Assembly (NCBI RefSeq): GCF_964204865.1
Contig: NC_135259.1
Coordinates: 3,100,001 to 3,164,000, forward strand
Direction: 5' to 3'
Length of the DNA stretch: 64,000 nt
DNA from: Styela clava
Taxonomy: Eukaryota; Chordata; Ascidiacea; Stolidobranchia; Styelidae
The notes beneath the pieces were generated by a model. The model searched no databases and was not told the origin of the DNA. It saw only the letters and a list, made by a program, of their open reading frames with translations. Positions 36,680-47,509 of the stretch are shown here, one piece after another; position 1 is the first letter of the stretch; each line of letters opens with the position of its first letter. The translations under genes and the position numbers were made by a program.

Positions 36680-36724
36680 TTTTTATAGAATACGATACCA
36701 ATAATTTCCGAGTGTCTCGGAAAT
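36680..36724 (-). promoter_or_regulatory. Putative promoter of copy B1: TATA box plus dyad
   Basis: TATAAAAA on the minus strand (36687-36680) with the 9+3+9 dyad ATTTCCGAG...CTCGGAAAT at 36704-36724. Same spacing as in unit A1. Confidence 0.55.
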
Positions 36725-37525
36725 GTTATGTCCCACTCAGCGCTGGATTAACCATTAAAAGCACGTGCTCCGGGCACCAAGCAAAGAGGACAAGCACAAC
36801 ATAAATTTTATAGCAGAATTTTATATAGTTTATCGGTGTTCATTAAAATATTACGAGTTCACCAGACGACTCAAACTTCAAAATGTTCGCCTATTTTTCG
36901 TCTTCAAGTATCATATTAACCTTCTTTATTAAAAATAAACACTGAAACTTATATATTGGACACGAAGTGGGCCTATGAGTCGTTTTCCTAAATTGTTGTT
37001 GTTTTTCTTCCTAGTATTCTCCTTGTTGCTGCATTTTTATTTTAAATTTTTTTTTTTTAATTCAACATCGATCGCATTTCAACGATCGCATTTCTGACGA
37101 TAGGGGTCAGCGACGTCGGGAGTTTTTTGATAAAGCAGACTAGGGTGTTCCAAACCCTGTCATGCTGCTACATTCCGTGCGGCCCACAGAGCAATTTTAG
37201 CATATATTTGTATCTAATAGCAGAACGTTTTTTCAGCTATTCCAACTGGGGTTGGGATCCCGAGATTCAAATCCTTTTTTCTAACGATTCGTTTCTTTAT
37301 TTTAGTAAAAACACTCCTCTGTTTTCAAGCGAGGGCCATGTGATAGTAGTGACGAAACGCAGAGCGGACTTAAGTTTAACGCCGCGCAATCCAGTTTTTT
37401 ATTTTAGCTAGGTCCCGAAATACCAACAGAGACGGACGGACGGGAAGAATATTATGGAAGATAACATACATTACATTAGTCATATTCATCAACAAAATAA
37501 AACGATAAAAAGAAAATCATTATGA

Positions 37526-37759
37526 CTTGGTGAAAAGTTTTCGTTTTTCGGTTTCGCATTGTACGAAACCTATCATTGTCTGTTTTTCGCTGATATTTTT
37601 ACCAATGTCGTAATATCCAGCAGTGCGTGAAACGATTTGAATCTTTAGAACGAGTCGCCGCTTACTTCAATTTCGACAGATACAGAAAGTTTTCAGTTAG
37701 AGGCCAAAATGCTTGATGACATGAGGAAAACGATAGCAAATATTAAAATCTGGCATTTT
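37526..37759 (+). pseudogene. GST exon relic, unit B1
   Basis: Virtually the same decayed forward-strand GST 3-like exon as at 34844-35077, sharing all its disabling changes. It was therefore already dead before the array amplified. Confidence 0.85.
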
Positions 37760-38564
37760 TCCTAAACATGCTGTATGAATTTTTGATGGTGGAAGGTTTA
37801 ACAGATATGTTTGACAAAGTCTCAACTAGTTTTTTTATCTCTCATAATCTTGTAAATATTTTATTATAATTATTCTAAGCTGCCTTTGACGTTTCTGCTC
37901 CTGTAGGTTTTAACTATCGCGAACTTATACTACAATGATAATATTGTCGCCTGCGGTGCAATACCGTGGTAAGCATTTATTTATGATGGATTATATGATT
38001 AAATATTAACTGAACCATTATTGTGAATGAATGATATATGTGTATTTTGCAACTTGCCTGACTTAGTTGGAAGGCGACAGCGTAAGACTATAGAATATTA
38101 GTTGATTGATCCATGGATCTTCAAGTATTTATGCGCGGGCACTGCGTAAAAAATTTGGATTCGGTGACATGATGAATCAGAGCTTCTCTCTGATATCTCG
38201 AATAAACATTGCTATTAAAATCTTATGTATTTGGTGTAGATACTAACTTGGCGATATAGGCGAAAAGAGTCGAAGAAAATTTTTCTTACATTTTTTAGAG
38301 CATTATTCCGGCAGCGTGCGCGGCAGCTAATAGGGCAATGTTTTGCCAGAGTTTAACGAAGATGCGAAAGATAATTCAATACCAAATATAGAAAAAAAGA
38401 TACAGAAAAATTTGTTTTAAAGCAGGCTGTTTTTATTAGGATTGACAAAAAAACAAAACCGTATCTAAAGGCAAAAATAGAAGCCTTCATGTTGACTAAT
38501 TGTTTCATGTTGACTGGACAATTTTCCTAGATTTCATGTCCATAATGTCACGACGACGATTCCT

Positions 38565-39245
38565 CTATTTCCTGTCATTATAATCCTTCCCTCCCCAGAT
38601 GGCCATCGGTCCATTGATTGGAAATTTCTTGTACTTTTCGGGACTAAAGTATTTTGCCAGTTTTTCCAATGATTTGAATCGTTTCATGTAAGCTTGAATA
38701 TTAGGTGATTTATCAAAAATGTCAGCAAAAAAAAGTCGGTGATGATCCAGGGTCTCAAACAAAGGAAAATCTAGGTACGAGATTTCATCTCCCAACACAA
38801 AGTTCTTGCCTTGGAAATACTTTTCAAGATATTCAATCTTTGTTTCTTGCCTCTCCTTGATTTCTTTTTGTTTTTCGTAAAGATCCGGTGTGAAAAAACT
38901 GTAGTTTAAAGTCCGGAGATCTTGTATTTCGCCTTCCAATATTTCAGCTTGACGTATCTTGTCGTCTGTATTTGGCATCAGTCCAAGTTTTCTACCGAGA
39001 TACTTGAATATCGCCCAACTTTGCGTTACTTTAACGCTTCCATCGATAATATAAGGTAGATTTGGAAAATCAAAACCATCTGATGCCAATCTTTGTTTGT
39101 CAGCAATCCACTCAGCACACTTTGCATCTGGAGAAGAAAATTGGTATATTGTTTCGTCGTAGTCAATATTACCGTACACTAAAAGCATTCTTGCAGGAGC
39201 AGCTAAACCCCGCACTGCCCAATACCCAAAAGTAAGTTTACTCAT
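38565..39245 (-). CDS. Mu-class glutathione S-transferase, copy B2 (intronless)
   Basis: 226-aa single-exon copy with all glutathione-site residues of B1 kept (Tyr8, Trp9, Trp46, Lys50, Asn62-Leu63, Gln75-Ser76). Against B3 it differs at four residues: Gln for Arg in TIYQFSS, Leu for Met and Asp for Gly in RLASDGFDF, and Lys for Glu in RFKSLE. These lie mostly in the loop before the cis-Pro strand, where Mu enzymes vary. TATA and dyad (39388-39408) are present upstream. The unit's 3' flank is B type. Its right-hand spacer joins A-type flank near 40495, a duplication breakpoint. Confidence 0.95.
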   Translation of the reverse strand: MSKLTFGYWAVRGLAAPARMLLVYGNIDYDETIYQFSSPDAKCAEWIADKQRLASDGFDFPNLPYIIDGSVKVTQSWAIFKYLGRKLGLMPNTDDKIRQAEILEGEIQDLRTLNYSFFTPDLYEKQKEIKERQETKIEYLEKYFQGKNFVLGDEISYLDFPLFETLDHHRLFFADIFDKSPNIQAYMKRFKSLEKLAKYFSPEKYKKFPINGPMAIWGGKDYNDRK

Positions 39246-39387
39246 TTTGTATTAAAAACTCCTGTATAGAGAATGATTTTATCTTGATTATTAAACTACT
39301 TATAATTCGAACAGTAAATTTGTTTATTCGCCCTATGATTTCTAATCAAAAGGTATACTCGATTTTTTATAGAATACGATACCAATA

Positions 39388-39408
39388 ATTTCCGAGTGTC
39401 TCGGAAAT
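39388..39408 (-). promoter_or_regulatory. Upstream dyad of copy B2
   Basis: Perfect ATTTCCGAG / CTCGGAAAT dyad with 3-bp spacer, with the TATA-like tract 'attttttatag' (plus strand) just below it. Same arrangement as B1. Confidence 0.5.
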
Positions 39409-40209
39409 GTTATGTCCCACTCAGCGCTGGATTAACCATTAAAAGCACGTGCTCCGGGCACCAAGCAAAGAGGACAAGCACAACATAAATTTTATAGCAG
39501 AATTTTATATAGTTTATCGGTGTTCATTAAAATATTACGAGTTCACCAGACGACTCAAACTTCAAAATGTTCGCCTATTTTTCGTCTTCAAGTATCATAT
39601 TAACCTTCTTTATTAAAAATAAACACTGAAACTTATATATTGGACACGAAGTGGGCCTATGAGTCGTTTTCCTAAATTGTTGTTGTTTTTCTTCCTAGTA
39701 TTCTCCTTGTTGCTGCATTTTTATTTTAAATTTTTTTTTTTTAATTCAACATCGATCGCATTTCAACGATCGCATTTCTGACGATAGGGGTCAGCGACGT
39801 CGGGAGTTTTTTGATAAAGCAGACTAGGGTGTTCCAAACCCTGTCATGCTGCTACATTCCGTGCGGCCCACAGAGCAATTTTAGCATATATTTGTATCTA
39901 ATAGCAGAACGTTTTTTCAGCTATTCCAACTGGGGTTGGGATCCCGAGATTCAAATCCTTTTTTCTAACGATTCGTTTCTTTATTTTAGTAAAAACACTC
40001 CTCTGTTTTCAAGCGAGGGCCATGTGATAGTAGTGACGAAACGCAGAGCGGACTTAAGTTTAACGCCGCGCAATCCAGTTTTTTATTTTAGCTAGGTCCC
40101 GAAATACCAACAGAGACGGACGGACGGGAAGAATATTATGGAAGATAACATACATTACATTAGTCATATTCATCAACAAAATAAAACGATAAAAAGAAAA
40201 TCATTATGA

Positions 40210-40443
40210 CTTGGTGAAAAGTTTTCGTTTTTCGGTTTCGCATTGTACGAAACCTATCATTGTCTGTTTTTCGCTGATATTTTTACCAATGTCGTAATAT
40301 CCAGCAGTGCGTGAAACGATTTGAATCTTTAGAACGAGTCGCCGCTTACTTCAATTTCGACAGATACAGAAAGTTTTCAGTTAGAGGCCAAAATGCTTGA
40401 TGACATGAGGAAAACGATAGCAAATATTAAAATCTGGCATTTT
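40210..40443 (+). pseudogene. GST exon relic, unit B2
   Basis: Fourth-exon-end-like decayed GST 3-type fragment as in the other units. Just beyond it (40485-40530) the sequence changes to 'aataaatggtgataatga' repeats and then A-type flank, marking a recombination junction. Confidence 0.85.
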
Positions 40444-41286
40444 TCCTAAACATGCTGTATGAATTTTTGATGGTGGAAGGTTTACCAGATATGGTAATAA
40501 ATGGTGATAATGATAAATAAATGGTGATGGTGATAAATATTGAGTAAGTTGGAACACTTTTCTTATGAATACAATTTTGATGTATTTGGGGTTAGGTTTA
40601 GGTTTAAGTAGATATAATTCCGCATGATAAACTAAAATATTGTACATGACTTTGTAAATATACCGGGCCATAAAACCATGGCAAGAGACGCCGCGGTACG
40701 TTCGTGGCAGGAACTGCCATGAAGTGGTAAGAACTGCGCCTCATAAAAAGTTCCAATATAAGCGAAGGGAAGAATTTAACGAAAATGTTGCAAAACACTG
40801 GTTAAAACAAAAACATGACACCTCTCAACCTGTAGCATAACGTGTCAACAAAGGTGGTAGGCTATGGGAGTCGCAACTGACAAGCAATTACGCAAACTAC
40901 CCAGTAACAGCGAGGAGTCGTTGCCATCGCTCTCAGTACATTCTTCATATATCGTATTAACACCCTAGTGTTATCAAATGTTGGCAATATGCGGGCTCCT
41001 GTCAACCTGCTTTGGGTTGTGTTTAGCAGTCCCGCGAGGTATGTTTCTTAACTTGCCTTTTCTTCAATATAAGCTTTCCCGTGATTTCTCCAATAAACAC
41101 TGCTGTCAAAATCTTATGACTTTGGTGTAGGTACTATCTTTGAGAGAGAGCTAGGCGAAGAGAGTAGAGAGTTTGAGCGAATTTGTTTTTACATTCAAAA
41201 ATTATTTTTAAAATTGATAAAAACAAAGCCCCTGTCTAAAGTCGACTGGGCATAGCTTCCATGCCCATAATGTCACGACGATTCCT

Positions 41287-41967
41287 CTATTTCCTGTCAT
41301 CATAATCCTTTCCTCCCCAGATGGCCATGGGTCCACTAATTGGAAATTTTTTGTACTTTTCGGAATTGAAGTATTTTGCCAGTTTTTCCAATGATTCGAA
41401 TCGTTTCATGTAAGCTTGAATATTAGGTGATTTATCAAAAATGTCAGCAAAGAATAGTCGGTGATGATCCAGGGTCTCAAACAAAGAAAAATCTAGGTAC
41501 GAGATATCATCTCCCAACACAAAGTTCTTGCCTTGGAAATACTTTTCAAGATATTCAATCTTTGTTTCTTGCCTTTCCTTGATTTCTTTTTGTTTTTCGT
41601 AAAGATCTGGTGAGTAAAAACCGTAGTTTAAAGTCCGGAGATCTTGTATTTCGCCTTCCAATATTTCAGCTTGACATATCTTGTTGTCTGTATTTGGCAT
41701 CAGTCCAAGTTTTCGACCGAGATACTTGTATATCGCCCAACTTTGTGTTATTTTAACATTTCCATCAATAATATAAGGTAGATTTGGAAAATCGAAACCT
41801 TCTGATGTCATGCTTTGTTTGTCAGCAATCCACTCAGCACACTTTGCACCGGAAGAAGGTGATCGGTATGTTATTTCTTCATAGTCAATGTTACCGTACA
41901 CTAAAAGCATTCTTACAGGGGCACCTAAACCCCGCGGAGCCCAATACCCGAAAATAAGTTTACCCAT
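41287..41967 (-). CDS. Mu-class glutathione S-transferase, copy A2 (intronless)
   Basis: 226-aa single exon starting MGKLIFGYWAPRGLGAPVRM: the intact partner of frameshifted A1, differing from it at two residues (Val18, and Gly in LNYGFYSPD) plus the missing base. Glutathione-site residues are complete: Tyr8-Trp9, Trp46, Lys50, FPNLPYIIDG, Gln75-Ser76. About 29 residues differ from the B copies, many in 30-56, the loop near the active site. It ends AIWGGKDYDDRK. Upstream dyad at 42110-42130 with TATA next to it. The 3' flank is A type, as at 32432-33191. Confidence 0.95.
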   Translation of the reverse strand: MGKLIFGYWAPRGLGAPVRMLLVYGNIDYEEITYRSPSSGAKCAEWIADKQSMTSEGFDFPNLPYIIDGNVKITQSWAIYKYLGRKLGLMPNTDNKICQAEILEGEIQDLRTLNYGFYSPDLYEKQKEIKERQETKIEYLEKYFQGKNFVLGDDISYLDFSLFETLDHHRLFFADIFDKSPNIQAYMKRFESLEKLAKYFNSEKYKKFPISGPMAIWGGKDYDDRK

Positions 41968-42109
41968 TTTGTATTTAATACCCCTGTATAGAGAATGATT
42001 TTGTCTTGATTATTAAACTACTTATAATTCGAACAGTAAATTTGTTTATTCACCCTATGATTTCTAATCAAAAGGTATACTCGAATTTTTATAGAATACG
42101 ATACCAAAA

Positions 42110-42130
42110 ATTTCCGAGTGTCTCGGAAAT
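42110..42130 (-). promoter_or_regulatory. Upstream dyad of copy A2
   Basis: Perfect ATTTCCGAG / CTCGGAAAT dyad; TATAAAAA (plus 'tttttata', ~42086-42093) lies between it and the ATG. Confidence 0.5.
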
Positions 42131-42937
42131 GTTGTGTCCCACTCAGCGCTGGATTAACCAATAAACAATATAAGCACATGCTTAGGGCACCAAGCAAAGA
42201 GGACAAGCACAACAAAAATTTTAGAGCAGAATTTTATATAGTTTATTGGTGTTTATTAAAATATTATACGAGTTCACCAGACGGCTCAAACTTCAAAGTG
42301 TTCGCTTATTATTCGTCTTCAAGTATCATATTAACCTTCTTTATTAAAAATAAACACTGAAACTTATTTATTGGACACGATTGGGCCTATATGAGTCGTT
42401 TTCTTAAATTGTTGTTTTTTTCTTCCTAGTATCCTCCTTGTTGCTGCATTTTTATTTTAAAAAAATTTCTTTTCTATTCAACATCGATCGCACGATTGCA
42501 TTTCAACGATCTAGTGGTCAGCGACGTCGGGAGTTTTTTTGATAAGGTAGACCAGGGTGGTCCAAACCCTGTCATGCTGATACATTCCGTGCGGCTCACA
42601 GAACAATTTTAGCGTATATTTGTATCTAATAGCAGAACGTTTTTGAGTTTTTTAGCTATTCCAACTGGGGTTGGGATCCTGAGATTCAAATTCTTTTTTC
42701 TAACGCTTTGTTCCTTTATTTTAGTAAAAATACTCCTCTGTTTTCAAGCGTGGGCCATGTTATAGTAGTGACAAAACGCAGAGCGGACTTGACGCCGCGC
42801 AATCCAGTTTTTTTTTTAGCTAGGTCCCGAAATACCAACAGAGACGGACGGACGGGAAGAATATTATGGAAGATAACATACATTACATTAGTCATATTCA
42901 TCAACAAAATAAAACGATAAAAAGAAAATCATTATGA

Positions 42938-43171
42938 CTTGGTGAAAAGTTTTCGTTTTTCGGTTTCGCATTGTACGAAACCTATCATTGTCTGTTTTTC
43001 GCTGATATTTTTACCAATGTCGTAATATCCAGCAGTGCGTGAAACGATTTGAATCTTTAGAACGAGTCGCCGCTTACTTCAATTTCGACAGATACAGAAA
43101 GTTTTCAGTTAGAGGCCAAAATGCTTGATGACATGAGGAAAACGATAGCAAATATTAAAATCTGGCATTTT
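42938..43171 (+). pseudogene. GST exon relic, unit A2
   Basis: Same decayed forward-strand GST 3-like fragment, with the same stops and frameshifts as in unit A1. Confidence 0.85.
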
Positions 43172-43973
43172 TCCTAAACATGCTGTATGAATTTTTGATG
43201 GTGGAAGGTTTACCAGATATGTTTGACAAAGTCTCAACTAGTTTTTTTATCTCTCATAATCTTGTAAATATTTTATTATAATTATTCTAAGCTGCCTTTG
43301 ACGTTTCTGCTCCTGTTGGTATTACCTATCGCGAACTTACTACAATGCTAATAATGTCGCCTGTGGTGCAATACAGTGGTAAGCATTTATTTACGATGGA
43401 TTATATGGTTAATTATTAACTGAACCATCACTGTGAATGAATGCTATATGTGTATTTTGCAACTTGCCTGACTTAGTTGGAAGGCGACAGCGTAAGACCA
43501 TAGAATATTAGTTGATTGATCCATGGATCTTCAAGTATTTATGCGCGGGCACTGCGTAAAAAATTTGGATTCGGTGACATGATGAATCAGAGCTTCTCTC
43601 TGATATCTCGAATTAACATTGCTATTAAAATCTTATGTATTTGGTGTAGATACTAACTTGGCGATATAGGCGAAAAGAGTCGAAGCAAATTTTTCTTACA
43701 TTTTTTAAAGCATTATTCCGGCAGCGTGCGCAGCAGCTAATAGGGCAATGCTTTGCCGTAGTTTAACGGAGATGCGAAAGATAATTCAATACCAAATATA
43801 GAAAAAAAGATACAGAAAAATTTGTTTTAAAGCAGGCTGTTTTATTAGGATTGACAAAAAAACAAAACCGTATCTAAAGGCAAAAATAGAAGCCTTCAGG
43901 TTGACTAATTGTTTCATGTTGACTGGACAATTTTCCTAGATTTCATGTCCATAATGTCACGACGACGATTCCT

Positions 43974-44654
43974 CTATTTCCTGTCATTATAATCCTTCCC
44001 TCCCCAGATGGCCATCGGTCCATTGATTGGAAATTTCTTGTACTTTTCGGGACTAAAGTATTTTGCTAGTTTTTCCAATGATTCGAATCGTTTCATGTAA
44101 GCTTGAATATTAGGTGATTTATCAAAAATGTCAGCAAAAAATAGTCGGTGATGATCCAGGGTCTCAAACAAAGGAAAATCTAGGTACGAGATTTCATCTC
44201 CCAACACAAAGTTCTTGCCTTGGAAATACTTTTCAAGATATTCAATCTTTGTTTCTTGCCTCTCCTTGATTTCTTTTTGTTTTTCGTAAAGATCCGGTGT
44301 GAAAAAACTGTAGTTTAAAGTCCGGAGATCTTGTATTTCGCCTTCCAATATTTCAGCTTGACGTATCTTGTCGTCTGTATTTGGCATCAGTCCAAGTTTT
44401 CTACCGAGATACTTGAATATCGCCCAACTTTGCGTTACTTTAACGCTTCCATCGATAATATAAGGTAGATTTGGAAAATCAAAACCACCTGATGCCATTC
44501 TTTGTTTGTCAGCAATCCACTCAGCACACTTTGCATCTGGAGAAGAAAATCGGTATATTGTTTCGTCGTAGTCAATATTACCGTACACTAAAAGCATTCT
44601 TGCAGGAGCAGCTAAACCCCGCACTGCCCAATACCCAAAAGTAAGTTTACTCAT
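43974..44654 (-). CDS. Mu-class glutathione S-transferase, copy B3 (intronless)
   Basis: 226-aa single exon, closest to a B consensus: Lys in EKQKEIK, Arg in MKRFESL, Arg in TIYRFSS. Tyr8-Trp9, Trp46, Lys50, FPNLPYIIDG and Gln75-Ser76 are kept; it ends AIWGGKDYNDRK. The dyad at 44797-44817 and TATA lie upstream. It sits 8093 bp from B1, matching the A1-A2 distance of 8095 bp, so B1 and B3 are partners in the larger A+B duplication. Expected role: cytosolic glutathione conjugation. Confidence 0.95.
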   Translation of the reverse strand: MSKLTFGYWAVRGLAAPARMLLVYGNIDYDETIYRFSSPDAKCAEWIADKQRMASGGFDFPNLPYIIDGSVKVTQSWAIFKYLGRKLGLMPNTDDKIRQAEILEGEIQDLRTLNYSFFTPDLYEKQKEIKERQETKIEYLEKYFQGKNFVLGDEISYLDFPLFETLDHHRLFFADIFDKSPNIQAYMKRFESLEKLAKYFSPEKYKKFPINGPMAIWGGKDYNDRK

Positions 44655-44796
44655 TTTGTATTAAAAACTCCTGTATAGAGAATGATTTTATCTTGATTAT
44701 TAAACTACTTATAATTCGAACAGTAAATTTGTTTATTCGCCCTATGATTTCTAATCAAAAGGTATACTCGATTTTTTATAGAATACGATACCAATA

Positions 44797-44817
44797 ATTT
44801 CCGAGTGTCTCGGAAAT
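44797..44817 (-). promoter_or_regulatory. Upstream dyad of copy B3
   Basis: The same 9+3+9 dyad, with the 'attttttatag' TATA tract below it. This is the last unit with this promoter arrangement. Confidence 0.5.
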
Positions 44818-45618
44818 GTTATGTCCCACTCAGCGCTGGATTAACCATTAAAAGCACGTGCTCCGGGCACCAAGCAAAGAGGACAAGCACAACATAAATT
44901 TTATAGCAGAATTTTATATAGTTTATCGGTGTTCATTAAAATATTACGAGTTCACCAGACGACTCAAACTTCAAAATGTTCGCCTATTTTTCGTCTTCAA
45001 GTATCATATTAACCTTCTTTATTAAAAATAAACACTGAAACTTATATATTGGACACGAAGTGGGCCTATGAGTCGTTTTCCTAAATTGTTGTTGTTTTTC
45101 TTCCTAGTATTCTCCTTGTTGCTGCATTTTTTTTTTAAATTTTATTTTTTTAATTCAACATCGATCGCTTTTCAACGATCGCATTTCTGACGATAGGGGT
45201 CAGCGACGTCGGGAGTTTTTTGATAAAGCAGACTAGGGTGTTCCAAACCCTGCCATGCTGCTACATTCCGTGCGGCCCACAGAGCAATTTTAGCATATAT
45301 TTGTATCTAATAGCAGAACGTTTTTTCAGCTATTCCAACTGGGGTTGGGATCCCGAGATTCAAATCCTTTTTTCTAACGATTCGTTTCTTTATTTTAGTA
45401 AAAACACTCCTCTGTTTTCAAGCGAGGGCCATGTGATAGTAGTGACGAAACGCAGAGCGGACTTAAGTTTAACGCCGCGCAATCCAGTTTTTTATTTTAG
45501 CTAGGTCCCGAAATACCAACAGAGACGGACGGACGGGAAGAATATTATGGAAGATAACATACATTACATTAGTCATATTCATCAACAAAATAAAACGATA
45601 AAAAGAAAATCATTATGA

Positions 45619-45852
45619 CTTGGTGAAAAGTTTTCTTTTTTCGGTTTCGCATTGTACGAAACCTATCATTGTCTGTTTTTCGCTGATATTTTTACCAATG
45701 TCGTAATATCCAGCAGTGCGTGAAACGATTTGAATCTTTAGAACGAGTCGCCGCTTACTTCAATTTCGACAGATACAGAAAGTTTTCAGTTAGAGGCCAA
45801 AATGCTTGATGACATGAGGAAAACGATAGCAAATATTAAAATCTGGCATTTT
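45619..45852 (+). pseudogene. GST exon relic, unit B3
   Basis: Fifth copy of the decayed GST 3-like fragment. After it the flank runs on into unit C with rising divergence. Confidence 0.85.
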
Positions 45853-46642
45853 TCCTAAACATGCTGTATGAATTTTTGATGGTGGAAGGTTTAACAGATA
45901 TGTTTGACAAAGTCTCAACTAGTTTTTTTATCTCTCATAATCTTGTAAATATTTTATTATAATTATTCTAAGCTGCCTTTGACGTTTCTGCTCCTGTTGG
46001 TTTTAACTATCGCGAACTTATACTACAATGATAATATTGTCGCCTGCGGTGCAATACCGTGGTAAGCATTTATTTATGATGGATTATATGGTTAAATATT
46101 AACTGAACCATTATTGTGAATGAATGATATATGTGTATTTTGCAACTTGCCTGACTTAGTTGGAAGGCGACAGCGTAAGACTATAGAATATTAGTTGATT
46201 GAACCATGAATCTTCAAGTCTTTATGCGCGGGCACTACGTAAAAAATTTGGATTCGGTGACATGATGAATCAGAGCTTCTCTCTGTATCTCGAATAAACA
46301 TTGCTATTGAAATCTTATGTATTTGGTGTAGATACTAACTTGGCGATATAGGCGAAAAGAGTCGAAGCAAATTTTTCTTATATTTTTTAAAGCATTATTC
46401 CGGCAGCGTGCGCAGCAGCTAATAGGGCAATGCTTTGCCGTAGTTTAACGGAGATGCAAAAGATAATTCAGTACCAAATATATACAAAAGATGCAAAACA
46501 GTTTTAAAACAGGCCGTTTTTATTAGAATTGACAAAAAACGTATGTAAAGGCAAAAATTAGAAGTCTCGAAGTTGACCAATTGTTTCATGTTAACTGGTC
46601 AATTTTCATTGATTCCATTCTCAAGATGTCACGACGATTCCT

Positions 46643-47323
46643 CTATTTTCTGTCATCATAATCCTTTCCTCCCCAGATGGCCATCGGTCCATTGATTGGA
46701 AATTTCTTGTACTTTTCGGGACTGAAGTATTTTGCCAGCTTTTCCAATGATTCGAATCGTTTCATGTAAGCTTGAATATTAGGTGATTTATCAAAAATGT
46801 CAGCAAAAAATAGTCGGTGATGATCCAGGGTCTCAAACAAAGGAAAATCAAGGTACGAGATCTCATCTCCCAGCACAAAGTTCTTGCCTTGAAAATACTT
46901 TTCAAGATATTCAATCTTTTTTTCTTGCCTTTGCTTGATTTCTTTTTGTTTTTCGTAAAGATCCGGTGAGTAAAAACCGTAGTTTAAAGTCCGTAGATCT
47001 TGTATTTAGCCTTCCAATATTTCAGCTTGACATATCTTGTCGTCTGTATTTGGCATCAGTCCAAGTTTTCTACCGAGATACTTGAATATCGCCCAACTTT
47101 GTGTTACTTTAACGCTTCCATCGATAATATACGGTAGATTTGGAAAATCAAAACCTTCTGAGGCCATTCTTTGTTTGTCAGCAATCCACTCAGCACACTT
47201 TGCATCTGGAGAAGATAATCGGTAAGTTGTTTCTTCGTAGTCAATATTACCGTACACTAAAAGCATTCTTGCAGGAGCAGCTAAACCCCGCGGTGCCCAA
47301 TACCCGAAAGTAAGTTTACCCAT
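46643..47323 (-). pseudogene. Mu-class GST, copy C, nonsense mutation
   Basis: 681-bp single exon of normal length. One substitution turns the Glu codon of EGEIQDL into TAA (plus 47006-47008), ending the frame at 105 aa, within the helical domain. The rest of the frame is open to the usual end AIWGGKDYDDRK. Residues are a mosaic: A-like start (MGKL, YWAPRG) and B-like middle (SSPDAKCAEW, SVKVTQSWAIF). Its upstream flank leaves the array consensus about 50 bp before the ATG, so the TATA and dyad of other copies are absent. Both facts point to a dead gene. A read error is less likely than for an indel but not excluded. Confidence 0.85.
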
Positions 47324-47509
47324 TTTGTATTAAATACTCCTGTATAGAGAAATATTTTTATCTTGAATATTAAAATACATATAATGTTGAGGCAGAAGTG
47401 TTGGTCAATACTATTAAAAATATAAAACTCTTGGTTTCAAGTAATAACCGCCTCCTATTTCGCACAGAAAATTTGTTCATGCCCGTATCATTTACACTGG
47501 TATTACTAA

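Noticed and set aside
14300-36724. Antioxidant response elements upstream of the GSTs
   Set aside because: By eye no TGACnnnGC core lies in the few hundred bases before any of the start codons; single TGAC occurrences are not enough.
37127-37411. 94-aa forward frame repeated three times in the array (also 39811, 45220)
   Set aside because: It lies across the truncated hAT-like piece of each spacer and is alike only because the units are duplicated.
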